A stretch of DNA of 64,000 nucleotides from positions 23,763,939 to 23,827,938 of the forward strand of contig NC_063257.1 of assembly GCF_019578655.1 (NCBI RefSeq). Reading direction: 5' to 3'. Below, piece by piece: positions 1 to 12,074 of this stretch. The notes below the pieces were generated by a model, which ran no database searches, was not told the DNA's origin, and saw only the letters and a list, made by a program, of their open reading frames with translations. The position numbers and the translations under genes were made by a program. This DNA is from Ricinus communis (taxonomy: Eukaryota > Streptophyta > Magnoliopsida > Malpighiales > Euphorbiaceae). The number at the start of each line of letters is the position of its first letter. Within the stretch, counting starts at the first letter, position 1.

Positions 1-400
1 TACTGCTTGTGGCAAGGGTCCTGAAACCTTAACAAATTTCCGTGCATCTTGGAAGGCCAATACCAGAATCCACCTCTAGCACCTTCCTCGCGGTATGGTT
101 TCTTGCTTGATGACCTCGATGGATCCCTCATGGCATTGCTTCAATATTTGGAGAGTCTCCCTCGCCATATACACAACAATGAATCACACTGATCGCACAT
201 ACTTTAAAACAAGGGATCTTCCCAAATATAGTATTTCAAATCGTGAAGAATTTCTTCTTTTCTTTGTCGTCATACCCTTTGGTAGAACCCTAGCAACCAA
301 ATAGTTAGCATAATCGGAAAACCGGGGAGTATCGGTGTATACAGGTGACATACAAATGTTCTTCCGGAAATCGATCATCTATGGTCGTCTCATCAAGTGC
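1..400 (-). pseudogene. Athila integrase, N-terminal part (cut by window edge)
   Basis: Translation of the minus strand, with frame changes, gives the linker 'NYLVARVLPKG' followed by the HHCC zinc-binding module of retroviral integrases: 'CHEG' at its histidine side, then a 'TARKVLEAGFYW'-like stretch and 'CDPC'-like cysteines near position 1. The catalytic DDE core would lie beyond the left edge. Integrase joins the cDNA to the host chromosome. The open frame at 184-378 covers only the linker. Several indels break the frame, so it is non-functional. Confidence 0.7.
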
Positions 401-828
401 ATCTAAGTGAGGATTTTCCAATCTCGATAAATGGTCCATTGCCCGGATTCTCCGCGCCCTTCTTATTCTTGATCTCGGCGTCAAATTCCTGTAACAAAAG
501 AATCCACCGAATCAATCTCGGTTTCGCATCATTTTCGGAATAAGTACCTCAATCTTAAGTGGTCCGTGAAGACAATGGTTTTGGAGAGAGCGAGGTATGA
601 TCTAAACTTGTCGAAGGGTAAACAACGCCAATAACTCCTTCTACTGTGGTGGTGTAGTGTTCTGGGCTCCTGTCAAGGTCTTGCTAGCGTAGTAAATGGG
701 TTGAAACTTCTTTTCAATCCTCTGTCCAAGCACAGCTCAACTGCATAATCACTAGCATGTACAGCAGTTCAAAAGGCATTGTCGGGAGAAACCATGATTG
801 GAATTTGTGGATAAGTTCTTAAGTAACT
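400..828 (-). pseudogene. Athila RNase H domain, degraded
   Basis: Between the RT and the integrase linker, minus-strand frames contain the end of a Ty3-type RNase H: 'FLVYSDH'-like text near 560-590, '[10 protein letters not shown]' near 480-510 and the tail 'DHLSRLEN' near 415-440. RNase H degrades the RNA strand of the RNA-DNA hybrid during reverse transcription. No frame stays open for more than a few dozen codons. Placement follows the order RT, RNase H, integrase. Confidence 0.6.
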
Positions 829-1960
829 CAAAAGGCCGCCACGCATGCATCATCAAAAATAAAAGGTACATCCTTAACTAACAATTGAGTGAGGGGCCTA
901 GCAATCTTAGAAAAATCTCTAATAAATCTCCTATAAAACCCTGCATGGCGAAAACTCCTCGTATACTTGAAACTAGGAGGAGGTAGCTTAGATATTACTT
1001 CTACCTTAGCTCTATCCACCTCCATCCCGACTGAGAGATCTTATGCCCTAAAACAATCCCCTCTCTCACCATGAAATGACATTTTTCCCGGTTTAGTACC
1101 AAGTTAGCCTCAATACATCTAGCTAACATGCGCTCAAGGTTTGCCAAACAAAGAGAAAGAATTACCAAAAATAGAGAAGTCATCCATAAATACCTCCATA
1201 GACTTCTCAATCATGTCCTCAAAATAGCCATCATGCCATTTGAAATGTAGGTGGTGCATTGCGATCCGAATGGCATCCGTCTATAAAGCAAGCGTCCCAT
1301 AAGGGCGGGGTGAAGGTAGTCTTCTCTTGGTCCTCGGGTGCAATAGGAATCCGAAAGTAACTTTGAAAAGCCATCAAGAAAATAATAAAACATGTGACTG
1401 CTAAACGTTCAATCATCCCGATCAATGAAAGGAAGAGGAAAGTGGTCCTTCCAAGTTGCATCATTAAGCCTCACTGTAATCAATACAAACTCGGAAGCTG
1501 AATTCCGAGTAAGTCGGGATCAACTCATCCTTCTCATTCCTTACCACTGTGATGCCTCCTTTCTTGGGTACAACACGCGGGACTAACCCACAGGCTATCC
1601 GAAATGGGATATATCAAACTGCATCAAGAAGTTTAATTACCTCCTTCTTTACCACTTCTTTCATGTTCGGATTGAGTCGTCTTTGAGGCTGAGCGGTCGG
1701 CTGGCCCCATCTGATGAAATCTTATGAGGCGAAACTTGGATTTATGCACGGGATATTGGCTATATTGAAAGCAAAGGCCTTCTTGTACTTCCTTAGAACT
1801 TCCAATGACATGGCTTATTCTTGAGGAGTTAGATCGGGCTGCTATGATTCTTGGTAAGCGCTTCTCTTCATCCAGGAAGGCATAAACCAAGTGGCTCGGT
1901 AACTCCTTCAGTTCTAAAACTGGTGGGTCCTCGAATGAAGTCTTTACTTTCCGCACCCCG
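828..1960 (-). pseudogene. Athila reverse transcriptase, degraded
   Basis: Pieces in three minus-strand frames together cover an RT. 1633-1956 holds the N-terminal lead-in 'SFEDPPVLELKELPSHL'. 1211-1464 has 'PIAPEDQEKTTF' and 'RRMPFG', then 'NAPPTFQ' in another frame. 1001-1210 has the YMDD-equivalent region in broken form and 'VLNREKCHFMV'. 828-1025 has 'HAGFYRRFIRDFSK', the connection region. RT copies the element RNA into DNA. At least four frameshifts are needed to read through, so it is a fossil. Confidence 0.8.
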
Positions 1961-2239
1961 GACCTATCAAGAAAAGATAGGGATCGATTGACAAGCTCGG
2001 CTCGGAAGCCAATAAAGCAGTGAGTTGCTCCAACACTTGCTCGTTGGACAACTCCTCCTCATCCCTCAACTAATGCTACTTGCGAAAGGGTCGAACATAA
2101 AATTTCTTGTAAATGGGACTCAACCACATCATCAATCACATCAATAGAACATACAGTATTATCATAGTCCGGTGGTACATCTCATGGAAGTGGCCGGGTC
2201 AAAGGTAATGGTCTCATCATTAACTCTAAGCTTAAGCTT

Positions 2240-2570
2240 TCCATCGCTTACATCGATACTTGACCCTCGATGTAGCTAGGAAAGGCCTACCCAGGATAAG
2301 AGCCGCAGTGCTATCACCCTCCATATCCATTACCATAAAATCTACAGGAAAGATAAATTTATCTACCTTTACAAGTACATCTTCAACAATACCTCTAGGA
2401 ATTTTACTTGATCCTATCTGCTAATTGAACACTCATCCTAGTAGGCTTTGGCTCATGCAACCCTAATTTGGCAAATAAACTAGTGGGCATTAAGTTAATC
2501 GGCTCCTAAATAAGCTAATGCACCACTAATTGATAAATCACCAATCATACAAGGGATAGTAAAACTCCAC
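2240..2570 (-). pseudogene. Athila aspartic protease, degraded
   Basis: Minus-strand translation shows 'NLMPTSLFAKLGL', 'RGIVEDVLVKVD', 'DFMVMDMEGDS' and 'LILGRPFLAT', the hallmark block of plant Athila/Tat proteases. The active-site region (expected D-S/T-G type) is near 2500-2520 and is disturbed by an indel. The protease would process the gag-pol polyprotein. It lies between the gag tail and RT as expected. Confidence 0.65.
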
Positions 2571-2575
2571 GGATC

Positions 2576-3075
2576 TCACGTCAGCGAGTGGCGGTTGTTA
2601 TGCGAGAATAGTGAACACTCCTCATTAAGCACCACCTGACCAAGATCCTCCAACTTCCTCTTGTTGCTCAAAATCTCCTTTAAGAACTTGGCGTATTTCG
2701 GCATCTGTGAAATTGCCTCAACAAAAGGTAAGTTAATTTTCAGCTGCTTAAATAAGTCAAGAAACTTCTGTATTGCTTGTCCACCATATCCTGTCTCAAC
2801 CTTGCGAGGATATGGTGCAGTGATGCTCCGCACGCAAGAATCTCTTTGCTGTCTTCTTTCTTTCTCTCATTCTCTACCATCTCAAGGTCCGGGTCCTTCC
2901 TTAGGCCGGCTCGACCGCACGCGATTGTATTATCCTTATCATTTAAAGGCGAAGAACCGGTCAAATTCTTACGAGCGTAAGGTGATAGCTTTGCAATGCT
3001 CCCTCGGGTTTGACTCTGTAGTGCTAGGGAGGCGATCCGAAGGTCTCTCCGAAAGCATCTTAGAAATTTGGCCAA
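2576..3075 (-). pseudogene. Athila gag C-terminus / gag-protease linker
   Basis: The open stretch 2576-2833 contains 'LPFVEAISQMPKYAKFLKEI' and 'LEDLGQVVLNEECS', a conserved block just upstream of protease in Athila elements. The adjacent frame 2740-3075 is basic and acidic linker without recognisable fold. Reading is on the minus strand, and a frameshift near 2750-2830 separates the two. No function beyond capsid polyprotein linker is implied. Confidence 0.7.
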
Positions 3076-3099
3076 TTTGAGTCTCCAAGTTCACAGATC

Positions 3100-4423
3100 G
3101 AGGCCTGCTTTGATTCCTAAGTGCACTATCGGTCTACTTTGGAATCTTGTTTACGTAGATGTCACAAACTTCATCATGAGCTCCTCTAAATTTGACTTCT
3201 TTTCTTGGGAGGAGGAGCTTGTGCGGGCCGGTGGTTATTCTTTGTGGGCTGATGAAGTCTTTGGAAACTGGCGGACCACGGGCATTATTGTTCCTCCAAT
3301 CGAAATTGGGGTGATTCGCCATCCAGGGTTGTATGTATTCTTGTAGGGGTTATTCTACTTTGTCTTGGGGCATTCCCATATAATCAACTTTATTCAACAT
3401 CGGAAGATATAGTAGAATTAGATGGAAAACTAATAGAAGATGAAGCAAACATACCTCCGTGATGCGATTCGCCTGTATGCGGGCCACCATAAAACTTCGC
3501 GACCAACGTTGACTGCGTGAGCCGCATTGGAGTTGGTCGATCTTCTTGGCTAGAAGCTCCACTTGGTACGCCAAGGCTGCTTTGTAGAGTCCACTTGGTT
3601 GACCACTCCTTATCTTCCTGGTCGGCTCCTAGAGGATTGCCAACGATAGTTGTTCATGGCCATTTCCTCTATCAAGTTCGAGCTTGCTCGGGCGTCTCTT
3701 GTTTAGCGCCCCTGTACGGCATCCACCATCGCCTCGTTGCGAGGTTCAACCCATTGTAGAAGGTGCGAACTGCATCCCTGGCAATCCGTGATGTGGGCAG
3801 CATCTCAAAAGATCTTTAAATCTCTCCCATGCATCGTACATGCTTTCATCATCAAACTGCACAAAGAAGATATGTCATTTCTAAGTTTAGCGGTTTTAGC
3901 GGGAGGAAAATACTTATATAAAAATTTTTCAAATAGCGCCTTCCAAGTAGTGATAAATACATTGTGGAAGAGATTGCAACCATCTCTTTGCTCTGTCCCT
4001 CAAGGAAAATGGAAACAATCTCGGTAGAATGGCATCATCGGTTGTTCCATTTATTTTGAATGTGTCACAAATCTCCAAAAGTTGGAGATATGTGCATTGG
4101 GATCCTCATTGGGCAATCCTCCAAACTGCGCTTTGTTGGATCATCTGGATAACATTGGCCTTTATCTCAAAATTGTTGGCCGCTACAGCAGGTCTAACTA
4201 TACTAGTTTTTGTCCCATCCAAAGATAGTCGAGCAAACTCGTACATCGTCCTCTGATCCTCATCGGCGTGGGGGTCATGGTTTTCCATCGTGTCTAGTCT
4301 ATCCACAGGTACCTCAACCTCAATCTCCTCCTCTTCTAATTGCAACCTCTTCCTTAAGAGTCTGAGGGATCGTTCTGGATCAGATAGAGGCTCTATAAGA
4401 TTCAAGTTTGAGCTCCTGGTCAT
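3100..4423 (-). pseudogene. Athila gag, degraded
   Basis: The first open stretch (4106-4423) starts with a Met at 4423 and carries 'PERSLRLLRKRLQLEEE', then 'NNFEIKANVIQMIQ', which is the start of the plant Athila gag (retrotrans_gag-type capsid). Further pieces in shifted frames continue toward 3134, including a tail at 3134-3322. Gag forms the virus-like particle. It lies about 150 bases downstream of the primer-binding site, as expected. Multiple stops make it non-functional. Confidence 0.75.
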
Positions 4424-4570
4424 AAACTACCTGAAATCGAAAGTCCACACAACCACCGATTAAAAAAAATAATATAATAATAAATAATAATAAAATTAAA
4501 GAATAAATGAATAAAACAAATAATGACTAAATTAACACAAAAATAATTCACTCTAGTTCACCGTTACAGC

Positions 4571-4588
4571 TCCCCGGCAACGGCGCCA
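4571..4588 (-). other. Primer-binding site of the Athila element (tRNA-Asp type)
   Basis: On the minus strand the 18 bases read TGGCGCCGTTGCCGGGGA, which complements the 3' end of plant tRNA-Asp and is the usual Athila primer site. It lies 6 bases inside the LTR end at 4595. It primes minus-strand DNA synthesis. Confidence 0.9.
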
Positions 4589-4594
4589 AAAACT

Positions 4595-6048
4595 TGATGG
4601 GCTTTTTATGCAACCTACACCTAAGGCAGTGAACCTCTAGGTCGGCCTAGCACTAGTGAGTATCAAGGTCGTATCCACGGAGATCGGGTGAACCTAGAGT
4701 TACTACTGCTTGCTATGTTATCTAGTCTGAAATAGGGTGTGAAAGTTCTAACGTACCAGCTAATGGTTATGAGTGCAATTAAGTAAATGAAGGACAATAA
4801 TGGACAATTAAAAGACAATTGTAAAGAGAGAAATAAATCCAAAAGGGAGCCTAAGTGATGGAATTCTAAAGATGAATTTTATGGATTGCCGATCTTGCTT
4901 ACCCGTGCCTAAATCCTGAATTGAATCCCGGTTCCTCTCTCAAGCTTACCGGATTCCTAAACCTGCACTAACCTAATGGAATCTCTTCCTATCAGATTAC
5001 TACAAATTAGCATTAAGTATGATTTAAGACTATTAAGAGTTGTTAGTTCTTAATCTGGGGAGTAAATCAACCTCATCTCTAAGTGTTAACTACCAGTCCT
5101 TACTATTCAAAATCCAGTTGTAACAAGCATTTCTCAATGTCAAGAAACAACCTAATAAACAATTAATCCAACGTCTCAAATTAACTGCATCAAACTTTTA
5201 TTCTTGAATAGCAAGAAGGTTGCAAGAATGATAATTATAAAAACTAACAATTAAGCATAATCCATCAACAAAGGTGAACCCTAATGGATTCAAAAGATCT
5301 AGTACGCTCATGTTCATAGTCAAAGCAATTAAAGAACAAAATAAGGAAAAACAAATTAAAGGTATGTACACCCTTCTCTTTCAAGTCGAATGAGAAACCC
5401 TAAATTTGCAAATTCAAAATCTCAAACCCTAGTTGCCTCTTGAATGCTCCCAAAGTTTGTCTTGATCTTCAATTCGATGTTGGAATAAGTGGAATCCCCC
5501 TTGATTGATGAAAATTGATCTCTCCAGTCTACAATTGAGGTATAGGAAATATTTAATTAAGTGTGTGTCTTGGAATTGAGTCCAAAAATCGTCCTCTTCA
5601 ATTAGAATTCAAAATCGCCTATATAGTTGATTGGTGTGATGATTGACGTAGGAGTCCGGTATCTTTGAATCTGTCGTCTATTGTCTTTGAGCCATCACGG
5701 GGCGTGCCCAGTGGTGCTCCTCCTTCCAGGCGGTCGATCCACCACAGTCGTCTTTGGAGCCGTGGTGGCTACGGAAGTCGTGTTTGAAATGGCACAATTG
5801 GGGATAGCCTCTTGATAATTCAACACGGCGGTCGGGCGTGCTGCTCAACCCTCGGGGTGCTTGTTCTCTCCCAATTTGATGGATTTTGCTCCGTAATCAC
5901 ACGTATTTCCCTCGATTCGATGGTGTCCTTGAAATGACACGAAGCGAAAGGGAAACAAAAGATAGGTGATTCTAGCATAAAATGGGATAATCATGCATAA
6001 AAATGTGAACAATCGGGCATGAAAACATGTGTCGTATGATGCTTATCA
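4595..6048 (-). repeat. Athila 5' LTR
   Basis: The block begins TG (4595) next to the primer-binding site and ends CA at 6048. On the minus strand it starts TGATAAGCATCATACGACAC, a start I recognise from plant Athila LTRs. Length is 1454 bp. Immediately to the right (6049 on) is viral coat-protein sequence, so the LTR boundary is an insertion into, or a join with, the EPRV. The other copy of the LTR is outside the window, so the target duplication (candidate ATCAC at 6049-6053) cannot be confirmed. Confidence 0.85.
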
Positions 6049-6049
6049 A

Positions 6050-8166
6050 TCACCATCAGCCATAACCCAAAACCTTGAAGCAGAGATCAACATGATTTCA
6101 AAAGAGTTTGAAATTGACAAAAAACTCTTGCATGAAGATTTCTATTCAAAGAAAAATCATCTTAAAAAACTTTGGTTTTTTAAGAATTTTTCAAAAGAAA
6201 AAGATAGTATTCAGGAAAAATACTATCAATTTTGCATTCAAAACAAAGCCCAAATCAAATTTTTTGAATGGTTTCAAATTTACTGCAAAGAAAATGGTAT
6301 CCTTTATCCCTTTAAGGATAAGACCATTAGTCTTGTCACAATAAGGAACAAAGCCCCTGAGTGGAAGATAGGAGAAAACCTAACTGTACAGTCTGAACAT
6401 CCTCCCCTTAGGAAGATAACCATTCCTTATGGAGAGAGTGAGATAGAGGCTACACCTTACAAATTGGTAGGCGAAGACTTAGATAGGAATGTCAAGAACA
6501 TTGTTCAGCAGAACAATTTCTCAAATACCTGTCTAAATACTATAGGAAAGCAACTAGTTAGGATAGAAAACCAGATTCTAAAGCCTCCTGTAGTTGTGAC
6601 CTCTCCAATCCCCAATACTGGTCAACCAAAAGAGTCCAACGGTCGGGAAAAGCTTAAAAACCAGTTTTTAAGCAATATCAGCTTACAAAGCCAAGCCAAG
6701 ACCATTTCCAAAAGCAAACTGAGTTTGCCAAAGCAGTCAAAGAACAGCTAAGTAGATTAGCAACCTCTGAGTCATCCAAAAACCTAGTACCAGATACTCC
6801 TCAAAGTAGTAGGAATATCAGTGCTATAGGACAAGCCCAAAGCGATGAGGCTAACGATTCAGAGCTTGAAAGCCCTATTCAAAAACCCTTCAATATCAAC
6901 AGATTGGGAATCCAATCCCCTAGATTGACCTGGAATACTCCTAGGAGTACTGCTCCAGATCTAGGAATTGAGAATAGGAACAACATCCTAACCCAGTCTA
7001 GATTCAATGCCTCCTTCGTCTATGAATGGAATATAGATGGAATGTCTGAGTACAATATCCTTGGTCTCTTGCAACAGATGACCATGGCAGCCAATGCCTA
7101 CAAAACCCAAAGTGGTACCTCCGATAGAGCCATTCTTGAGCTCACGATATTTGGATTTTCCACGGCCGACAAAGGATGGTGGGATTATCATCTCACTCAA
7201 GCCGAACTCCAAATCCTAGGTGCTATCCAAACCACAGTAGAAGGAACTCCCATTCTAGATGAAATAGGAAATCCGATTGAGGATGCAGTGTCAACTCTAA
7301 TCCTCACTATTTCCCTTCATTTCATAGGAGACTCTTCTCTGCTCAAAGACAAAAATGCTGAGCTTCTTAGCAACCTTACCTGTAAGAAGCTTAGCAACTT
7401 CCAAAGTTACAAAGACACTTTCCTAACCAGAGTCATGCTTAGGGAAGATTCTAGCCAACCTTTCTGGAAAGAAAAATTCTTAGCCGGTTTATCTAAGATT
7501 TTAGGTGAAAGAGTTAGGAATACCATAAGAGAAGCCCATAACGGCCAGATCCCTTATGATTTCTATACTTATGGTGAGTTAGTTAGCCTAACCCAGAAAG
7601 AAGGTTTAAAAATTTGTCATGACCTTAAGCTTCAAAGACAGCTCAAATGGGAGATGAAAAGGACTAGGCAGGAACTAGGTAGTTTCTGTAACCAGTTTGA
7701 GTACAACCCAATAGAGCCCTCTTTTAGTTGCAAAGGGAAATGCAAAGTTGATTCTTATTCAAAGTTTTTCAAAAAGAAGCGATTTTCCAAATATAGAAAG
7801 CCTTCTAAAAGCAAGGAAAATTTCTATAAAAAACCATCTTCTTCCAAATTTCTTTCAAAATTTCCAAAGAAAGATTCAAAAAAAGATTTTTCAAAAATTA
7901 CATGCTTTAAATGTGGTAAGAAAGGCCATACTTCAAAGTATTGTAAGTTTTCAAAGAGACTCCATGAGCTCCAAATAGAAGAAGAAGTTTTAGCAAAAAT
8001 TTCTGCTCTCCTAGTTGATTCTTCTGAATCAGAGTTCTCAAACAGTGAGGAAGAATTTCAAATTGATGAAATCAAAACCTCAACTGATTGTTCCGAGACA
8101 GTTGAAGCTCTTCAAAGAACATTAATATGCTCACTAGGCAACAAGAAGCTCTTCTTGAAGCTGTAA
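6050..8166 (+). pseudogene. EPRV unit A: MP-CP linker and coat protein, frameshifted
   Basis: The reading starts at the Athila LTR junction inside the viral polyprotein, so the movement protein and the start of the linker are missing. 6050-6751 encodes the 'KLWFFKNF' and 'APEWKIGENL' region of the coat precursor. A one-base deletion near 6660 relative to unit B shifts the frame. 6904-8166 continues with the gag-like core ('KGWWDYHLTQ', 'LCKKLSNFQSYKD'-type text) and a basic Lys/Ser tract. A CCHC zinc knuckle, CFKCGKKGHTSKYC, lies at 7903-7944. A second frameshift near 8100 detaches it from the protease. The finger would bind viral RNA or DNA during packaging. The frame is dead as it stands. 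Confidence 0.85.
7903..7944 (+). other. CCHC zinc knuckle of EPRV coat protein, unit A
   Basis: Spacing C-x2-C-x4-H-x4-C is exact and all four ligands are present. It follows a Lys/Ser/Phe-rich basic tract, the usual setting in Caulimoviridae coat proteins. The same motif is at 15023-15064 in unit B. Confidence 0.9.
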
Positions 8167-10469
8167 AGTATATTAGTGATCCTCTTATTCAAAAACAGGT
8201 TTTAAAAGAGATTTTAAAAACTGAATCTCTGGTTCCTTCTTCTAGTAAGAATACTTATGATCTTACTATGATTTTGGACAAAGGGAAGAAGTTGAAAAAC
8301 CCTCTTCCTACTATTCAGGAACTCCAGAAGGAGATTAAAACCATCAAAACAGAACTCAAAGAGTTGAAAGAAAAACAACAAAATGATTCTGTTTTGCTTC
8401 AAAGCCCGATCCTCAAGCAGAATAGTGATTCTTATTCTGATGAGAAAAATGATTTTCAAAACCTTGAAGTTTCTGAAAATGTTCCTGAAAACTTTATCAA
8501 TGTTTTAAAGGAAATTACTTCAAAAAAATATTTGATTCAAATAAAGCTTGTTTTTCCTGGTAATTTCCAGATAGAAACCATCGCCTTGTTTGATACAGGA
8601 GCATACCTCAATTGTATCAACTGCGAACTGGTTCCTAAAAGGTTTCATCAAGAAACAAAAGAAAGGCTGACTTCAGCCAATTCTTTAAAGATTAAGATTG
8701 CCGGTAAAACTGAAGCCGCAATTCTTAATAACAATATTGCTTTAAAGAATGTTTTTATTCTTACAAAGGATCTTCAGCAAACTGTTATTTTAGGGACTCC
8801 ATTTATCAATTTGATAACTCCCTTCAAAGTAACAACTGCTGGAATCATTTTCAAAGCTAAAGATTCAAAGATTGTTTTTCCTTTTTTAGAAAAACCAAAA
8901 AGTAGAAATTTGAACCTCATCAAAGCCCATTCTATTTACAATTTTGAAATCAATGCTTTGATCAAAGGAAAACAGACCCATCTTTCTCATCTTCAACAAG
9001 ATGTCGGTTTAAAGAGAATCCTAGATCAACTGCAAAATGATTTTATTCAAAGAAAAATTTCTGATTTTCAAATGAAGATTGAGAATGAACTCTGTTATGA
9101 TCTTCCAAATGCTTTTTGGAATCGAAAGCAACATATGGTAGATTTGCCATATGAAAATGATTTTTCAGATAAGCAAATCCCTACTAAAGCCAGACCCATT
9201 CAGATGAATGAGTCTTTAGAAAGCCATTGAAGAATCGAGATTAGAGATCTTGAGTCTAAAGGTTTGATTTTAAAGTCTAGATCACCTTGGTCTTGTGCAG
9301 CTTTCTATGTCAATAAGAATAGCGAGATAGAAAGAGGAACTCCTAGGCTAGTGATCAACTACAAACCTTTGAACAAAGCCTTAAAGTGGATTAGGTATCC
9401 TATTCCCAACAAAAAAGATCTTCTTCAAAAACTGCATTCTGCATTCATCTTTTCAAAGTTTGACATGAAATCAGGATTTTGGCAAATCCAGATTGATCCA
9501 AAGGATCGGTACAAAACGGCATTTACAGTTCCATTCGGTCAATATGAGTGGAATGTGATGCCTTTTGGATTGAAAAATGCTCCTTCAGAATTTCAAAAGA
9601 TCATGAATGACATTTTTAATCCATTTTCAAAGTTCTGCATTGTCTACATTGATGATGTTTTAATATTTTCAAAATCCATTGAACAACATTTTAAACACTT
9701 AGAAACATTTTTCTATGTTGTTAAAAAGAATGGTTTAGTGGTCTCAAAGTCTAAGATATCTCTTTTTCAAACGAAAATTAGATTTCTTGGTCATTATATC
9801 TCTCGGGGCACTATTACTCCAATTGAGAGATCTCTTGCATTCACTTCAAAGTTTCCAGATAAAATTTTGGAAAAAACTCAACTTCAAAGATTTCTTGGTA
9901 GTTTAAATTATGTTATGGATTTTTATCCTAATTTAAACTATCTTGCAAAGCCCCTGCATGATAGGCTAAGGAAAAACCCCCCTCCTTGGACCGATCAGCA
10001 TACAAAGACAGTCCAAAGCATTAAAAAACAAGTTTTGGAAATTCCATGCCTGCATCTAGCTGATCCTTCTACATTTAAGATTGTAGAAACTGATGCATCA
10101 GAAATAGGATATGGTGGGATTCTAAAACAAGTTTCAAATTCCAAAGAGTGTATTGTCCAGTTTACTTCTGCTCACTGGAACGATACTCAAAAGAATTATT
10201 CTACTATCAAAAAGGAAATCCTTTCGATGGTTCTATGTATTTCTAAATTTCAAAGCGATCTTTTAAATCAAAAATTTCTTTTAAGGATTGATTGCAAGTC
10301 TGCAAAAGAAGTTTTACAAAAAGATGTCCAAAATATTGCTTCAAAGCAGATTTTCGCCCGATGGCAAGCAATTCACATCATTTTTTATTTTGAAATTGAA
10401 TTTATTCGAGGAGAATCAAATTCTATTCCTGACTTTCTGACTAGAGAGTTCTTGCAAAAACAGGAGTGA
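8127..10469 (+). pseudogene. EPRV unit A: protease, reverse transcriptase and RNase H
   Basis: One frame runs from 8127 to the stop at 10467-10469, interrupted only by an in-frame TGA at 9228-9230. The first part has a coiled-coil-like Lys/Glu segment (about 8320-8390), then the aspartic protease with its catalytic DTG at 8592-8600 and 'VILGTPFI' later. After the stop comes RT: 'PWSCAAFYV', 'FDMKSGFWQI', 'MPFGLKNAPSEFQ' and the catalytic YIDD at 9645-9656. RNase H follows with 'VETDAS' near 10085-10105 and ends 'PDFLTREF'. The enzyme would copy pregenomic RNA into viral DNA. No integrase follows. ORF2 starts three bases after the stop. Apart from the single stop the catalytic motifs look intact, which indicates a young copy, but there is no uninterrupted reading frame. 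Confidence 0.9.
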
Positions 10470-10472
10470 AAA

Positions 10473-11984
10473 ATGCCACGAAAATCAAAGTCCAAAGAAG
10501 AAAAGTCTACGGCTAGTTCAAAGCCGGCCCAAATTCAAAGCCCAGTGAAGGAAGTTCTCCCTTCAACTTCAAAGCCCATTAGGACTTGGACTGAGATAAT
10601 CCAAGAAGAAATTGATCAACCGGATCCAGTTCAAAAACATATGGATCCTTCCAAAGCTGATCAAGCCGGACAAATTCAGGAATGGCTTGCTCAGCAAGAC
10701 CCTGAATTCATTCAAAGGATTGAAGAATACAAAAGGCAGATGGTTCAATCCCTATCCGAACCATCTTCAAAGCAAATAATTTCAAAGACAGAAGCGACTC
10801 CAAAGTCGTCCTCCTCCTCTGCAAAGGGAAAAGGTATACTTTCTATCCCTTTTCAAAATACCGAGATAGAGATTTTCCCTCAAAATCTATCTCAAAGTTC
10901 AAACAGTTTTTCAAAACTAAATTCTCAAGAAATTGTTTTAACTCAATCAAAACGTTTTAAAACAAATGAGTATTTGGAAAAACCAATTTTTCAAAATGTT
11001 TTAACAGTTGAGGAAGGATTCTGTATAGAAAGCCCCTCTAAACTGGTTTCAAAGATTTTCCCTCCAGGTTGGTTTTTCAAACCCTGGAACACTCCAAAGC
11101 CTCAGTCTTACTACCAGTCAATCCTCGAGGTTACTAGTTCCAGAAAGTTTAAACATTTCAAAAAAGACAAAACCCACAAAGACCTTGCATATTCCACATG
11201 CACAATCCAAAGAATCCTTCACCCGACTGATTGGGGTATGGATTTACACTCTCCTCGATCTTTTCCAACTTCTATCAAAAGAACCTACCCTTCAAATCTA
11301 AACACCTCCTTCACCTACTAGGATTACCAGCAAGCCTGGTTTAATACCTTTCTCATTCAAAATGAAGGAAGAAGCCACTCCTGGCTCTTCTACTTCGACA
11401 CCAGTCTTATCCAAACCTCCAAAATCCCCTACTGGTTCAAACAGTGGTGGAATTACTACGGTAATGTCCCTGAGACCATCATTCCAGAGGTCTTACCCCT
11501 GTTCAACCTCTTCAAAGCAAATTTCAAACCCAACTCAATAGAAAGGCGCTTTCCCCCGCTTCTTCTATTTTGTTCAAATTTCTTTTTGCCCTGGGTATGT
11601 GTATGGTACTTTCACTTCAATCTATTACCAGATGGTGAAATTACACTTATCCGAAGATTCAAAGTAAAATGGTGGGACAAATTCAACCACCAGGACAAAC
11701 TGTCCCTTAAAGCCGTTCAAAACTTCCTTACCAAAAATAGCTTCTTGCCTCTCCCTAAAGAACAAACAACGTTCTTGGCACAGAAGTCATTTCTCCTCCC
11801 AAAGCTTGCTGCTGCCCAGACAGAAGAAGATTTCCTGCAACTAATAAAACAGTTGTCTGAAACAGCTTCTTCTAAAGGCAAATCCAAAGCATCATCATCG
11901 TCCTCTTCCAGTGCCAGTACTGCTACATTTGATTTGGATGATTCAGCTGGAGACGATTGTTATGGGATATTCAAAATCTCATAA
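10473..11984 (+). pseudogene. EPRV unit A ORF2, one in-frame stop
   Basis: The ATG at 10473 follows the RNase H stop by three bases. The frame continues to 11984 with one TAG at 11319-11321, where the unit C copy has a Trp codon. The predicted protein has a low-complexity Ser/Lys/Pro N-terminus (about residues 1-170) and a Trp- and Phe-rich C-terminal domain ('WFKQWWNYYG', 'RRFKVKWWDKF'). A poly-Ser stretch and an acidic tail follow. No enzymatic motif is visible. Florendoviruses are known to carry an ORF2 of unknown function at this place. Tight spacing suggests reinitiation or leaky expression from the same pregenomic RNA, which is inference. Confidence 0.85.
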
Positions 11985-12074
11985 AGTTATCTCCTTGATA
12001 AAGCCCATGGGTTGAAAACCAGAAACGGCAGCCCAAGGATCTTTGTAATGGGCTTAAAGCCCATATCAAAAGCC

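Larger units (their letters stand above)
1..4594 (-). mobile_element. Athila-type Ty3/gypsy retrotransposon, internal region, partial
   Basis: Reading the minus strand from 4594 down to 1 gives, in order: primer-binding site, gag, protease, reverse transcriptase, RNase H and the start of integrase. This is the usual plant Ty3/gypsy order. The Athila assignment rests on the RT wording (MPFG, then a 'MEVFMDD' catalytic block recoverable in pieces), the protease ending 'LGRPFLAT' and the tRNA-Asp primer site. The element runs off the left edge within integrase, so its 3' LTR lies outside the window. Every gene carries stops and frameshifts, so the element is dead. Clade call is from recognised motifs, not a tree. 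Confidence 0.85.

Noticed and set aside
2661..3346. 139- and 92-codon plus-strand frames
   Set aside because: Antisense shadows of Athila gag and its linker; no domain recognised.
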